From: Hemicordylus capensis
Taxonomy: Eukaryota > Chordata > Lepidosauria > Squamata > Cordylidae
NCBI RefSeq assembly: GCF_027244095.1
Contig: NC_069659.1
Span: 354,802,750 to 354,866,749 of the forward strand
Reading direction: 5' to 3'
Length of the DNA: 64,000 bases
Both the position numbers and the translations under genes were made by a program. This document shows, piece by piece, positions 22,930 through 32,957 of this stretch. The notes under the pieces were generated by a model. It worked only from the letters and a program-made list of their open reading frames with translations. It did not search any database and was not told where the DNA came from. Numbering within the stretch: the stretch's first letter is position 1; each line of letters starts with the position of its first letter.

Positions 22930-23070
22930 TCATGGGGGCAGCCATGTGGGACAGAGCCTGGAGCTGCCATGCTGAAGCTGTACATGTGGGGGGCATGGCA
23001 GTGCTCGGTGGTCCTCCTGCCTTTCAGAATGGACACTTTTGCTATTGGCCTCGCTGATCTCAACCTGTAC
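22930..23070 (-). CDS. Candidate terminal exon, possibly the ZDHHC19 C-terminus
   Basis: A good acceptor (CTTCCCTATTCTGTTCTTTGCAG) precedes a frame that joins in phase 0 to the ZDHHC19 exon ending at 27786. It encodes 46 residues, beginning VQVEISEANSKSVHSERQED and ending CPTWLPP, to a TGA at 22932-22930. Human ZDHHC19 has a poorly conserved tail after GPKYM, so a different tail in a reptile is possible. A second frame is open for longer (to 22797). This is a guess from splice phase and position. Confidence 0.3.
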   Translation of the reverse strand, partial: VQVEISEANSKSVHSERQEDHRALPCPPHVQLQHGSSRLCPTWLPP

Positions 23071-23719
23071 CTGCAAAGAACAGAATAGGGAAGTGTTAAT
23101 TAAATTTGATTAATGTTGAGGTCAACCCCTTGTTCCCCCATGATTCTGGCTGCCCAGTGAAATCTTTGAAGGGGGTGCTGATCTGTATCCTGTTCCCATT
23201 GCTATTTGCCATTAGATTGGTGGGAGAGACCCTTCTTCACAGTGGCGTCTAGGTGCTGGAACCCCATCTTTGGAAAGGACATCTGGCCCATTCCCTTCCT
23301 CCCTTCTGAGACTGTAAATAACTTCCTGTTGGGCTTCTTCCAATGCACATTCTTAGCACATTTCTTGCCAACTAGATTGTCTTGTCCAGTCAAAATTGCT
23401 CTACCCATCACCAGCTGCTCTTCCACTCATGGGGGGAAAAGATACAAGGTGCAATACGTTTTACTTCTCAGGGAGAAAAGCATCACCTTTGAGCAAGAAA
23501 GGTGTAAACAATCTCCTCCTTCCTCCTGGTCTTTTATACTCAATTTCAAATCACCTGCAGCTGGCATATATGATAAAAGAATCATAAAAGAATCAACCCT
23601 TGGGGTGGGGAAGTGGGGAATGGGATGCATTTAATGATTATTTTTATTTATCTATTATATATTTTGAAGAGTTTGTTTGGACAAAATGAAACCATACTTC
23701 CTGGCTACATGGTCAACAA

Positions 23720-24140
23720 CAGGCCTCGCCTGCTATTTAAAATATTTATATCCAGCACTTCCAACACAATGCTTCTCAGGGCAGCTCACAACAACAAATC
23801 ACGACAAAACCACATAAAAATAAGCAGGCAGAAAAACAATATAAAAACAGGGCCAGAAACTGGTGTCCCAATTAAAACCAAGTTTAAAACCCAAATATCA
23901 GACTAGTACAGAGAGCCAGTCTGAAAGGTCTCTCTGAAGAGGAGGTTCTTTAAAATATCCCAAGAGAGGGAGCCTGCTGAAGTGCCTGTGGGAGGGCATC
24001 CCAAAGCCAAGGGGCCACAATGGGAAAGGCCCTGTCGTACAAGGAACAAGTGGTGCTGCCCTCAGAGGAGGCTTTCTCCCTTCTCTGCTCACCGTAAGCC
24101 ATGCTTCTTTTAAGATGGCAGCTGCTGAGATATTCACCCT
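23720..24140 (-). mobile_element. L2-like LINE 3' end
   Basis: The minus frame ends in DRAFPIVAPWLWDALPQAL then SLGIF, the decayed form of the LINE C-terminal block RAFSVAAPRLWNALP. The plus strand starts with AAATATTTATATCCAGCACT. 23070-23720 holds nothing recognised. Confidence 0.6.
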
Positions 24141-25152
24141 CACGAAACAAAGAGGGTCTGTTCCCCCCCTTCTTTAGCAGTAGTGGCTCGTCCTAATGAA
24201 TGGGGGGGGGCAAAGGAGGCACAGCTGCCTGTGGCTACTGGCAGCCTCTCTTCCCCATCCCATCCTGCCCAGCAGAGGCGCTTTCCCCCCCAGACTTTGG
24301 GGCCAAAGTCCAGGGCCTCCACACCCCCTGGGGCCCCCGAAACCCTCTGTTCTGGGTGGGTTGGTTTGTGCCCTATGTGTTAAAAAAATGATGCTTCTCT
24401 TGCATGGGGTGGGGGGTCCTCCAAGGGCCTTTAGGTCCAGGCTCCAAAATTACCGAGGCCCCCCTCTGCTGCCCAGAGGTGCAGTGCAGGCATTCTCCAT
24501 GACAGCCCTGCCCACCTCCATGGCCACGCACCCCTCTTAGAGAGAGGCGATACTTGGGTGGGGAGCATTTTCTGTCACAACCTCAGCCAAGGAGAGCTTC
24601 CTAATCCTACGGAGCTTGAATCTTATAGCAGTCTGGATTGTTTGTCGGCCAGAAAGGCTGGAGGGTACTCCTTGTAACAGAAGACAGGAAGAATGGCAAT
24701 AAAATCCACTGGAAACATTCATCGGTGTAACAAACTGACAGAACAGCAAGCGCAGAAATATTATATCCATTCAGAAAGGGAGGGACTGTGTGTCCCTGCT
24801 GAGACCCTGGAGGGGAAAGTACCAGGACTGCGCCCCTGCAGCACCACGCCACTGGCCCCACTGCAGAGCCAAGCTGCCTGCAGGCTGCCTGTCTGTCAGG
24901 TAGAGCTGTGCTGGCTGGCACTGTGCTACCTGATGAATGACCAGCCTGCAGGCAGCGTGGCTCTTGTTAATGCTGGGGCAGGGCAGGATGGGGGAGAGAG
25001 GCTGCCCGTAACCAAAGGCAGCTGGGCCTCGCCTGGAGCCCCACACTGCCTCAGTGGGACGAGCAGCTACTGCTCCTTAGAGTCCCAGCGGACTCCGGTG
25101 CCCATGTGCACGTTTTAAACCCTTGAACTAGAATGGATTCTACTCATACAAT
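24141..25152. other. GC-rich dispersed segments, no gene recognised
   Basis: 24190-24540 and 24950-25070 share short blocks (GGCAGCTG, GGGCCTC, CCCCACAC) with 35980-36120. They may be parts of an unnamed repeat. Confidence 0.3.
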
Positions 25153-25364
25153 TTATTCACTGAGTTTTTTTCTAAAAGCAAAACGGAGTGACAGGTGAAG
25201 TGTGATGAGAATGTCCGCAGGAGGCTTGCTCAGCAACGGCTCCGTGACACGCACTGTGATCCTGGCTGGTTGCCGGCAGCTGAAGACCAGTTCCAGGCCC
25301 AGCGCTGCTGCTGCTGCTGCTGCTGCCGCCTGCAGGGCCTCCTCCCACCATGCGCGGCGTGAGC
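25153..25364 (-). CDS. Weak candidate exon with polyalanine/glutamine/serine tract
   Basis: A good acceptor (CTGTCTCTTCCCACAG) opens into a segment open in all three frames across a (GCA)n tract. One frame reads RAWWEEALQ, poly-A, then LELVFSCRQPARITVRV and stops at a TAA that overlaps AATAAA. Another joins in phase 2 to the alternative ZDHHC19 exon-5 donor at 27799. The protein was not recognised, and a GC-rich chance ORF is a real alternative. Confidence 0.2.
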
Positions 25365-25834
25365 CTGTGGGAAGAGACAGCGGAGGGTAGAGACGGGAAG
25401 TGATGGGCAGGGAGCGCCAACAGGGCGCCTTCCGGTGGGTGGGTGGAGAAATGTGCCCTCCGAGTCCTCCTCACTGATTTCCTGATGCCTGAGGTCACTG
25501 CAAGGGACGTTTGTTACCAAGGGACGGGGAGAAGTTGGGTGGAGCGTCGGAGGAAAGCCCGAGTCGCAAAACTCACAGAGTGAATCTTGGAGTCACACCA
25601 TGTCGCTTTTTTAAAACCCGGTGGATGTACCAGATAATATTTGCTTCCACTCATCGTTCCCCTGATTTCAGAGGTGAGTTTCTCATGCTCTGTTGGCAGA
25701 GTTTTGCATAAAACGGGGGAAGGGGGTAGCTGGAAGTGGTGTGGGGGAGAAACAGAGCTGGGCCTGGGGGCCCAAGGGAGACCGGGCCGGCTTCAAAGAA
25801 TGGTTGCTTCAAGTGTGTGTCCTCAGCCCCGCTG

Positions 25835-25940
25835 GATGGTGCTGGACTACAACTCCCATCACCCCCAGCCACAAAGGCCTCTGGTCATTTCGACTGGGGA
25901 TGATGGGAGTTGTATTCCAGCACTATCTAGGGACCTGAGG
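25835..25940. mobile_element. Palindromic MITE (ACTACAACTCCCA family)
   Basis: GGACTACAACTCCCATCACC on the left and GGATGATGGGAGTTGTATTCC on the right. Confidence 0.7.
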
Positions 25941-26456
25941 TTGAGCCCTGCCCTAGCCTAAGCAGCTGCTCTGCCGGCTTCTTGCCTCCCCCTGCCAGGA
26001 GGCTGCTGGTTGGTGCCCACTGACTGCATGCCGGTCTGATCCTGCCAGCCCCCCTGATGCAGGGATGGCTATGTTTCCCTATGCAGAGAGAGGGTGGGTG
26101 TTGTGGGCTCTGTGGAGACTGGGAGGACAGAATAAGGCTAGTGCCACCAGCATGCCTTGCAGGCAGGGGAAGCCCACGGTGTGGCGGTGCCGGAGGCAAA
26201 GAGGTGCTAAATGCTTACGTGCCCCACACTCCTGGTGGGGGCCGGCCCCATTTCAAAACCAACCCTGGCAAGCTTGGGAAGTGGTGTGGTCGGGGGCGAG
26301 GAGGAGGGAAGGTGGCCAGCAGCACCCTCCTCTTCTTGCCTTCTCGGCGAGAAGGGATGTGCACGAACCGGTCCGCAGGCCATGTTAGAGGCCTGCGAAC
26401 CGGTTCACAAGTGGCCCGATCCGGCAGTTCAACGCTGGGGTTGTGTGGCTCTTTAA

Positions 26457-26790
26457 GGGTGGGGAGGTTGTACTTACCCCTCCCGCCGCTTTCCCCCCTC
26501 CGGTGCTCCATTTCTTAGTGCAAATTTTGGGGCAGCAGCGTTCCTCCCTGCCGCCCCTGCCCCCTTGTTGACTGGTAAAAGCGGAAGTAACTTCTGTGTG
26601 ATGTGTGACGTGTGCAGGGTGCGTCAGCGGCGGGTGCATGCGCAGAAGTTACTTCCGCTTTTAGCAGTCAACAAGGGGGCAGGGGTGGAATGGAGGAACG
26701 CTGCCGCCCCGAAATTTGCACCGAGAAATGGAGCGCCGGAGGGGGGAAAGCGGCGGGAGGGGTAAGTACAACCCCCTCACCTGTAAAGAG
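26457..26790. mobile_element. GC-rich foldback element
   Basis: Arms of about 130 bp: left TTGTACTTACCCCTCCCGCC to CGGAAGTAACTTCTG; right CAGAAGTTACTTCCG to GGCGGGAGGGGTAAGTACAA. The spacer is about 50 bp. An outer GAACCGGTCC motif at 26368 links it to the AACCGG TIR family. It has no coding capacity. Confidence 0.7.
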
Positions 26791-27262
26791 CCACCCACCC
26801 CCCAGTACACATCTCATGCCCGAGAAGTTCTCGCAAGCTTTGTGTGGAGTGTGAGGAGACAGGAGAGGAGGCTCTCCTTACAAAACTGGCCAGGGTCTGG
26901 CTGGTCCTGAAGAGCTGCTCTGCTGGTGCCCCAGTAATCTGCCCCCTGGGGTGACTCTCTCCCCTCCCCTCATGAAAGGCCACGGTACCGACTTGGGGAC
27001 CTCGCCTCAAACTACAGAGAGCATTCCAGAGGCATCAGGCTTGGGCAGTGATGGATAACACCATCTCAGGGTCTCACGATCTACAGAGAAAATGTTAGAG
27101 CACCTGTCGGACCATTCCGGCCAGGGGGGAAACTGTGGGGCTCGGGGTGATACGTGGTGGAACTTGGAGTTCCTCCGACAGACACATGAGGAATTCACCC
27201 TCTGCCAGCCCAGAACATGTGGCCTTTGCAGCTGCACCACGTTCCCCCTTGCTTCCCATATG

Positions 27263-27304
27263 CCCCATAGGGTCCGTATGTCTCTGGCTGCTACCTGACA
27301 CTTG
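27263..27304. repeat. Direct repeat, copy 1 (exon-5 boundary of ZDHHC19)
   Basis: About 42 bp, nearly identical to 27754-27796. The inner 34 bp have one mismatch. The two copies flank a solo LTR. The complement contains the splice-donor context TGTCAGGTAGCAGCC. Confidence 0.85.
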
Positions 27305-27753
27305 TGTTGGAGATGGAGTTCCAGGGCATCGCCCTTTTGCACCAACTGTCCTAATGACCACGAGGGGCATTGGGAGGAGAGACAGTGAGTCGGGGTCTCC
27401 CTATCTGTCCCTGCTCTATGACCCCTGAACTGACTCTGCAGCACTTCCTGGGCTGAGTCACAATCCTTCCTTTCCTCCTAGAGAGCAGATGGGAACGTCT
27501 CTCTCTCTCTCTCTCCCTCCTTACCTATCCACTATGTAGTCCTTTAGATCAGATATAGGTCTTTCCTATCTAAGTGTATTTAACCAATAAATATTTAGTG
27601 TTTAGTCATACAAGGATCTCCATGTGTTTTTTCTAAATAGTTGCAATAACCAAACCATCCTCTGCTACCTACTCTGTCACTGGAGTGTGTTTGCTCATTC
27701 CTTAGTGCTCTGCTGTTTTACCTATTGAGGGCAAAAATCGACAATCTCTAACA
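27305..27753 (+). mobile_element. Solo LTR of a retrovirus-like element (relic)
   Basis: About 450 bp with terminal TGTTGGAGAT and ATCTCTAACA, near-perfect inverted ends of the TG...CA type, and an AATAAA in the 3' third. Two relatives occur in the window: 32958-33872 and a fragment at 31767-31893. No internal coding part is present. It lies just inside intron 5 of ZDHHC19. Confidence 0.75.
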
Positions 27754-27796
27754 CCCCTCAGGGTCCGCATGTCTCTGGCTGCTACCTGACACTTGC
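27754..27796. repeat. Direct repeat, copy 2 (exon-5 boundary of ZDHHC19)
   Basis: Second copy of the 42-bp repeat flanking the solo LTR. It overlaps the real or main splice donor of ZDHHC19 exon 5 (GTCAG at 27786, then GTAGC). Confidence 0.85.
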
Positions 27797-27891
27797 ACCT
27801 GTGCCGAGGTGCAAAGATGTAGCCAATCTGGGTGCAGAGAAGGATGAGCAGAGGCACCAGATAAAACGCGGTGGGGATCGTCACCAGCACT
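27786..27891 (-). CDS. ZDHHC19: ZDHHC19-like palmitoyltransferase, exon 5 (last transmembrane segment)
   Basis: The acceptor is CTCTCTCCCTCCCAG. The exon completes a threonine codon from exon 4 and reads TVLVTIPTAFYLVPLLILLC then TQIGYIFAPRHRCKCQ. It encodes the fourth membrane helix, equivalent to the human segment ending SLLLLIQAL. Two donors are possible: CAG|GTAGCA at 27786 (phase 0, used here) and CACAG|GTGCAAG at 27799. Human ZDHHC19 continues with a conserved NPFDQGC..NW exon, which could not be found on this strand down to position 1. The 3' end of the gene is therefore unresolved. Confidence 0.75.
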
Positions 27892-29164
27892 CTGGGAGGG
27901 AGAGAGTTAAGGGGAGCAATGGAGGAAAGAGAGCCAGACGGCACCCAGGAGATCCCAGGTAGCGAGCCCTCTGAAGACATGAATTGTTCAAGTGGAGAGG
28001 TACTGGAAGCCTAAGTGTGGACTGCGCTGTGTCTGTGGGTGCCTGCTCACTCCGCCAGTTCAGGGATTTGGGGATACAAGGAAGGTAAATTGGGGGCTGT
28101 AGCAAGCATAACATGCTGTTACAGCAGCTGGCTGGCGACTTCTTTGTTACTCTGATAGCTGAGTGAGCATGGCTGGCTGATAGGAGCAAAGATAAGAGCT
28201 GATTTCCTGACAGATGTGGAATCTCTACGTGTGTTTAAATGTAAAAGCCATCTGGGCTGGTAGAAGGCATTTCTCATGTACACCAGCTGCAAGGAGGAGA
28301 CAGGTGTGTGTGCTGTATTTACCTGAATCCAACCAGGACTAGGTTTTTCCAAGTTTTTTGATCCTAAAAACCGGGAGAGAGTTTGAGTAAATGCAGGTGC
28401 AACCTAGATCTAACCTCTGCTTTTTAAGGGGTTTGTTTTAAATGCAGAGCCATCTTCGATTTGGGTAAATACAGGTCTATGAAAACCAGCATGGCTCAGT
28501 TCGGAAGAGGCAGAAAGAGCGCAGGGGGCAGCTGGAACCCAGGTAGGCCACCCCTCTCTTAGAACAAGGTAATGCATGTGAAGTGCTTTGAATGCGTGTG
28601 CTAAGTGTCCGTCTTGTGGGAGTGTCTGAACTGCTCTTGGCCTCCTCCACTTATGCTTTCCAAGCATGCATGTCAAGGAAGCAGGTCTCGCAACAGCAAC
28701 ATCCGGCTCTGGGGTGCCTGCACCTTGCAAGAGCTTGCTTCCGCTTGCCCTGCAGGCCAGCGTGGCTGGGCTTGGCCTCCCTCTCTCAGTGTGGGCCCGG
28801 ATGTTCTTCAGGAAGGAACGGTTGCCTGTATTAAGTGTATGCCAGAGGCATCCCAGCCTGGAACCTAACGGAGGGTGAGTAGTAGGGACCAGGGCTTTCT
28901 CCGGCTTTTGCGAAGTCCAGGATGGAGAAGAAGAAGAGTCTCTGTAGCTGTGCTGCAGTGTGGGGCCCCTATACACATGGGGCTCTGGGTGACCCCCCCC
29001 CCACGCACACACACACCAGTCCCTTCAGACAGCCCTAGTAGGCTCTGTGCCCTGAAGCCCATCTGGAGATAGAGGAGGCGGGAGAAGGGGGGAAAGGAGC
29101 ATGCATGCTTTGCAATGGGGCACGTCTACCCGCCCGCAAGGAAGAGAGTTGCTACTGTATATTC
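27892..29164. other. ZDHHC19 intron 4, no named repeat
   Basis: Intron sequence between exons 5 and 4. A 200-codon minus-strand open frame (29012-28410) has no family features. Confidence 0.5.
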
Positions 29165-29255
29165 TACGTCGGGGTTCCCAAGCTTACTGGACTACAACTC
29201 TCATCATCCCCAGCCACCAGCACCCAAGGTTGGGGGTCCCTGTTTTGGAGACGGG
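29165..29255. mobile_element. Palindromic MITE fragment
   Basis: GGACTACAACTCTCATCATC with CAAGGTTGGGGGTCCC. It lies against the donor of ZDHHC19 exon 4. Confidence 0.55.
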
Positions 29256-29268
29256 CAGTGAAGGATAC

Positions 29269-29441
29269 GTGCAGATCTTCTCCACGCTGAAGTCCTGCTT
29301 GGAGTTGAGCGCTATGTAGGCGAGGCAGGAAACCAGCACCGCTAAGTCGTAACCGCTCAGGAAAACCACAAAGAGGAAGAAGAACCGGAGGTTGTGGCAG
29401 CCAATGCAGTTATTAAGCCACATGCAGTGATGGTCGAATTC
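29269..29441 (-). CDS. ZDHHC19: ZDHHC19-like palmitoyltransferase, exon 4 (catalytic DHHC and TM3)
   Basis: The acceptor is CTGGCACCTCCTGCAG, the donor CTGCAC|GTATCC (phase 2). The exon starts EFDHHCMWLNNCIG and goes on CHNLRFFFLFVVFLSGYDLA then VLVSCLAYIALN. It contains the DHHC active-site cysteine, which in the family takes the acyl group from acyl-CoA and passes it to a substrate cysteine, and the conserved NCIG..N..FF block. The human equivalent is [21 protein letters not shown]. The third membrane helix follows. Active-site and zinc-ligand residues are intact, which argues for a working enzyme. Confidence 0.9.
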
Positions 29442-29504
29442 CTGCAGGAGGTGCCAGAGAGTTAGAACTGGGTTCTCAGGATAAAGTCTGGGGCATTTCT
29501 TCAC

Positions 29505-29720
29505 ACACAGCAGGCTTGACCTCTGCTAAGCTTTACCGTGAGTTCCAAGCTGCCCCCCAAAATCAACGCAACAAGTGGATTTTTAATAAACCTTGGATAT
29601 AAATTGGGCGACATTCTACGTGCAACGAAAAACCCAAATGATGTGTGAAGTGCTCCCTGATAGCTCGCAGGGACTTCGGGGTAAATCTGGCCGATATGTG
29701 AACATGCACCCTCCATTCCA
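29505..29720. mobile_element. hAT-like non-autonomous transposon
   Basis: It has TCGCAGGGACTTCGGGGTAA and GTGTGAAGTGCTCCC, inverted relatives of motifs at 14640-14700. Ends (near CACACAGCAGG and TTCCAGGG) are approximate. Confidence 0.5.
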
Positions 29721-30084
29721 GGGTTGTAGCTATAATTGAGCGGATGGGTTCAAAGAACCTGGGCCCCCAGCTCCTGAGGGCCCCGCAGCTCCACCCCTCC
29801 CTATTTTCTTCATGATCTCCCTCACTCCGAAGAAGGACCGCTGAGGAGAGGGGCGGACACAGGCCCCCCCTCCCCTAGCTACACCCCTGCTCCATTCTGA
29901 GAGGAAAGCCCTGTATAAAAAATGCCCCAGTGTTCTAATTTCAGGTCAAGATGGCACCCAGTACAATTTTGGAAGACTTCTGACTTGCTTGGGCCCAGAC
30001 CTGATGAAGCACAGTTGGCTGTGTGCATGGACTTCACTGGGAAAGAATTGTGTTGTACGGGGTGCAAATTCTGCTGGAGTGAGA

Positions 30085-30137
<53 letters not shown>

Positions 30138-30784
30138 TTGCTACATGGTGGCACACACTTATCAAGTGACAGCAAAGCATGTGTGAATGAGCTCTGAGGC
30201 AAAGCAGGTAGATTTGGAAAAGAATATTCTATGAGAATTCCCCCCAAATATTCGTCCCTAAAGCCTGAGAGAATCGCTAAGAGAAGAAAATCCCCTCCAG
30301 TGGATCTCTAAAAGAGGCTAAAGTTCTGATTCCTCTTGCTTTAAGGCCCAAGACTGATCTCTGGTCAGCTTAATTTGCACATGAAAGAAGGCGACTATTC
30401 CAGTGATTAACAACTTTACGTTTTAAAAGTGTGTGGGAAAGATATGCTGGCAGGTATTTTCTCAACATCGCCTTTTCAGTAGCAGCATTTTTAGAGATTT
30501 AAAAGAGTTTGCTTGAAACCCCAGGAAGGCTTTATTAAATACCAAGTATTGTGTAGCTTCATAAAGTGCAGTGGAATTGGAAACAAGGGAGCTTCAATCT
30601 CTAAGCAGGTTGAAGAATCTGTTTTAATAATTTGATTTTTGATTGACTTCAGCATGTGCAGGCTCCAGAATTTTAACAGCATCCCATCCATGTAGTGAGT
30701 GGTTAGCAGCATGAACACGACTAGTCCATGAAGACTAGTCATCAACACATACATCCTCCTTTATCTGCAAGCTCACATAGAAAG
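29721..30784. other. ZDHHC19 intron 3, (AC)n at 30088-30135
   Basis: One long AC tract of about 23 units. No other feature was recognised. Confidence 0.6.
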
Positions 30785-31468
30785 GGTGTGCATGAACCCA
30801 AAAGTGTGGTTTGGTTCGAATTCAAATTGAATTTGAGCCGAAACACGTGCTGCCAAACCGGTTTGGTCGAACTGATTGGCCGGCCGCTTTAACTGAACCG
30901 GTTTGGCAGTTCAAGCCGCTAATACTTGTAAAGGGGAATCCGGTGAGGATTCCCCTTGACAAATAAAGGGGCAAAGGTCCTGGGAATGCTAAATGGTGGG
31001 AGTGGCTAGAAAGGAAGTAAGAGTCTTATCTGTGCAGCCGGCACAGCTCCTGGCACTGCCACTACACACACACACACCCCGCCCCAAGTGCTTGCAATGA
31101 CTTGTTTAGGAAGCTGCCTGCTCAGCCAGCGGCAGTGCAGTTCTGGCCGCCACGGATGTGCGGAGGCCATTGGTGTGGCCATGCAAATTGTGTCCACGGA
31201 TGTGCGGAGGCCACGCAAATGGCCTCCATGCATCTGCAGTGGCCAGAGCAGCGCCACGGCCTAAACAAGGCATCCTGGGCGGGGTGGGGGTGTGGCAGCA
31301 GCCCTAAGAACCTCCCCACCTCTCTCTCACTGCTCCTGCCCGGCCACCCGTTTGCTGCCGAACCAGTTCACCCGAACCGGGCTTGCTTTGGTTCGATTGC
31401 AATCGAGCCGCCAAACCAGCCCGGTTGGAGGAGAACTGGTTGGCAATGAACAGTTTGTGCACACCCCG
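30785..31468. mobile_element. TIR transposon with AACCGG/GGTTCG motifs
   Basis: It starts AAAGGGTGTGCATGAACCC and ends CAGTTTGTGCACACCCC, with GGTTTGGTTCGAATTC and GGTTCGATTGCAATCG inside. It is a longer member of the family seen at 18519. Confidence 0.6.
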
Positions 31469-31529
31469 ACATGTCCATCCGTGGAATTGAGGGATTGGAC
31501 TTGGCCCATCACTGCAGCTACCCTCTGAC

Positions 31530-31766
31530 TCAGCTACAGGGGTGTAGCTATAATAGGGCAAGGGGAGACAGTTGTCTGGGGGCCCACTGCCCTGGGAGGC
31601 CCCCCCAGTGGCAAGTCACATGACTGACTCCACCAGCTGCGCACCCGCCCGGACTTCCTTCAGTTGTATATACCCTCCCAAACTGATGTGAGTGTTCAGA
31701 CCTGGAGATGCCTCATTTCCGATTTCTTGACTTCATGAGCTGAGCTTCAGTGAGGGGGGCGGGCAT
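31530..31766. mobile_element. hAT-type transposon fragment (CAGGGGYGTA family)
   Basis: It begins CAGGGGTGTAGCTATAATAG and shares GACAGTTGTCTGGGGGCCCA and CTTCATGAGCTGAGCTTCAG with the complete copy at 53004-53457. Its 3' end is lost where the LTR fragment starts. Confidence 0.75.
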
Positions 31767-31893
31767 GTGTTTTCTTTAAATAGCTGCAATATCCAAACCA
31801 TCCTCTGCTACCTACTCTGTCACTGGAGTGTGTGTGCTCATTCCTTAGTGCTCTGCTGTTTTACCTATTGTAGGTAAAAATCAACAACCTCTA
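31767..31893 (+). mobile_element. LTR fragment (relic), 3' part
   Basis: It matches the last 125 bp of the LTR at 27305-27753 and ends CCTCTAACA. It lies about 50 bp from the donor of ZDHHC19 exon 3. Confidence 0.75.
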
Positions 31894-31940
31894 ACAGGTA
31901 TGTCCTTGTTGCCATGCCTGTCCATGTTGTCATACATTAC

Positions 31941-32068
31941 CTCCACGCAGGTGTTGCACCAGGAGCAGTGGAAGGTGCGTGGCAAGCAGTACAGCTGGCA
32001 CGTATTGCACCAGTGCGGATGGAGATGTTTCATGGTGACTTCTTGGTTCATCATCTCTTCTTCGATGC
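31941..32068 (-). CDS. ZDHHC19: ZDHHC19-like palmitoyltransferase, exon 3 (zinc-binding CRD)
   Basis: The acceptor is CTCCCTTTCCCCACCAG and the donor GTGGAG|GTAATG (phase 0). It reads GIEEEMMNQEVTMKHLHPHW then CNTCQLYCLPRTFHCSWC then NTCVE. This is the first half of the cysteine-rich domain; all zinc-ligand cysteines and the histidine are present. The usual RPxR is CLPR here, one difference from the family. The human equivalent is QWCPKCCFHRPPRTYHCPWC. The family sits in membranes of the secretory pathway with this domain facing the cytosol. Confidence 0.9.
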
Positions 32069-32097
32069 CTGGTGGGGAAAGGGAGCACGTGAACCCA

Positions 32098-32396
32098 GGA
32101 ACATAAGGAGCTGCCATATCCTGAGTCAGGCCATTGGTCCCTCTAGCTCAGGATTGTCTACACTGACTGGCAGTGGCTCTCCAAGGTTTCAGGCAGGAGT
32201 CTCTCCCAGCCCTACCTGGAGATGCTGCCAGGGATTGAACTTGGGACCTAGATGCGCTTCCATAAGGGGAATATCATGCAGCACTCACATGTAGTCACTC
32301 ATCCAAATACAAACCAAGGCAGACCCTGCTTAGCAAAGGGAGCCATTCATGCTCGCTGCCTCAAGACCAGCTCCCCTTTCCTCATAGAGAGAGTGT
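32098..32396 (-). mobile_element. Composite SINE with 5S-rRNA-like head
   Basis: It starts on the minus strand near GGGGAGCTGGTCTTGAGGCA, has TGCTAAGCAGGGTCTGCC, and ends GATATGGCAGCTCCTTATG. It lies in ZDHHC19 intron 2. Confidence 0.75.
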
Positions 32397-32423
32397 GTGG
32401 GATACTTCTTGCATTAAAGCAGG

Positions 32424-32545
32424 GGTCCTCAACCGTGGGCTTGTTGGATTACAACTCCCATCATCCCAAAGGCCATTGTGCTTGGGGATGATGGAAGCTG
32501 TAGTCCAACAACATCTGGGGGCCCACGGTTGAGAACCCTTGCATT
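32424..32545. mobile_element. Palindromic MITE (ACTACAACTCCCA family)
   Basis: Left GGGGTCCTCAACCGTGGGC with GGATTACAACTCCCATCATC; right GGATGATGGAAGCTGTAGTCC with CCCACGGTTGAGAACCC. Both arms are complete. Confidence 0.8.
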
Positions 32546-32957
32546 ACAGCAGGCCAGCTGTATTATCTTACATTGTGTGGCCATATGGAGCCTTTGTTCC
32601 GTACGCCTAGCATGGCGTTGGATTGCACGACATATTGAACACTTGCCTCACATTATGGCCAGCCAGCAGCATGGGGCCCACCAAGAGTTGTCAGCAGGGG
32701 CGGCCCAAGGTATTGGGGCACTGAAGGCGAGGCGTCCCACGCAGGGCAGGCAGGCAGTCCTTTCAAAAGCCACCCTTGCAAGCTTTGAAAGTGGCTTGGA
32801 GGGAAGGCGGCCACTGCACCCTCCCCTCCTCTCCTTGTGTGTCTTGCTGCCTTGGCCAAGAATCGGAAGGGACCCCAACAGCTGCTCCAGTGGTAGTGGG
32901 GAGGGGGCACACCTTGCCGCCCCAGCCCAGTCATCCTCCGCCTGCGGTTGCTGCCTC

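Noticed and set aside
22797-23060. Longer minus frame across the 23070 candidate exon
   Set aside because: The composition is unconvincing and the frame cannot be joined to the 18415 exon. The shorter phase-0 frame fits the main exon-5 donor better, though neither is proven.
27007-27444. 145-codon minus frame containing VVQLQRP, similar to mammalian ZDHHC19 EAVQLQR
   Set aside because: Only a five-residue match. The frame runs through the LTR boundary, and no splice acceptor supports it. Kept as a note, not as an exon.
28410-29012. 200-codon minus frame in ZDHHC19 intron 4
   Set aside because: No family features. It lies between two exons whose phases already join directly.
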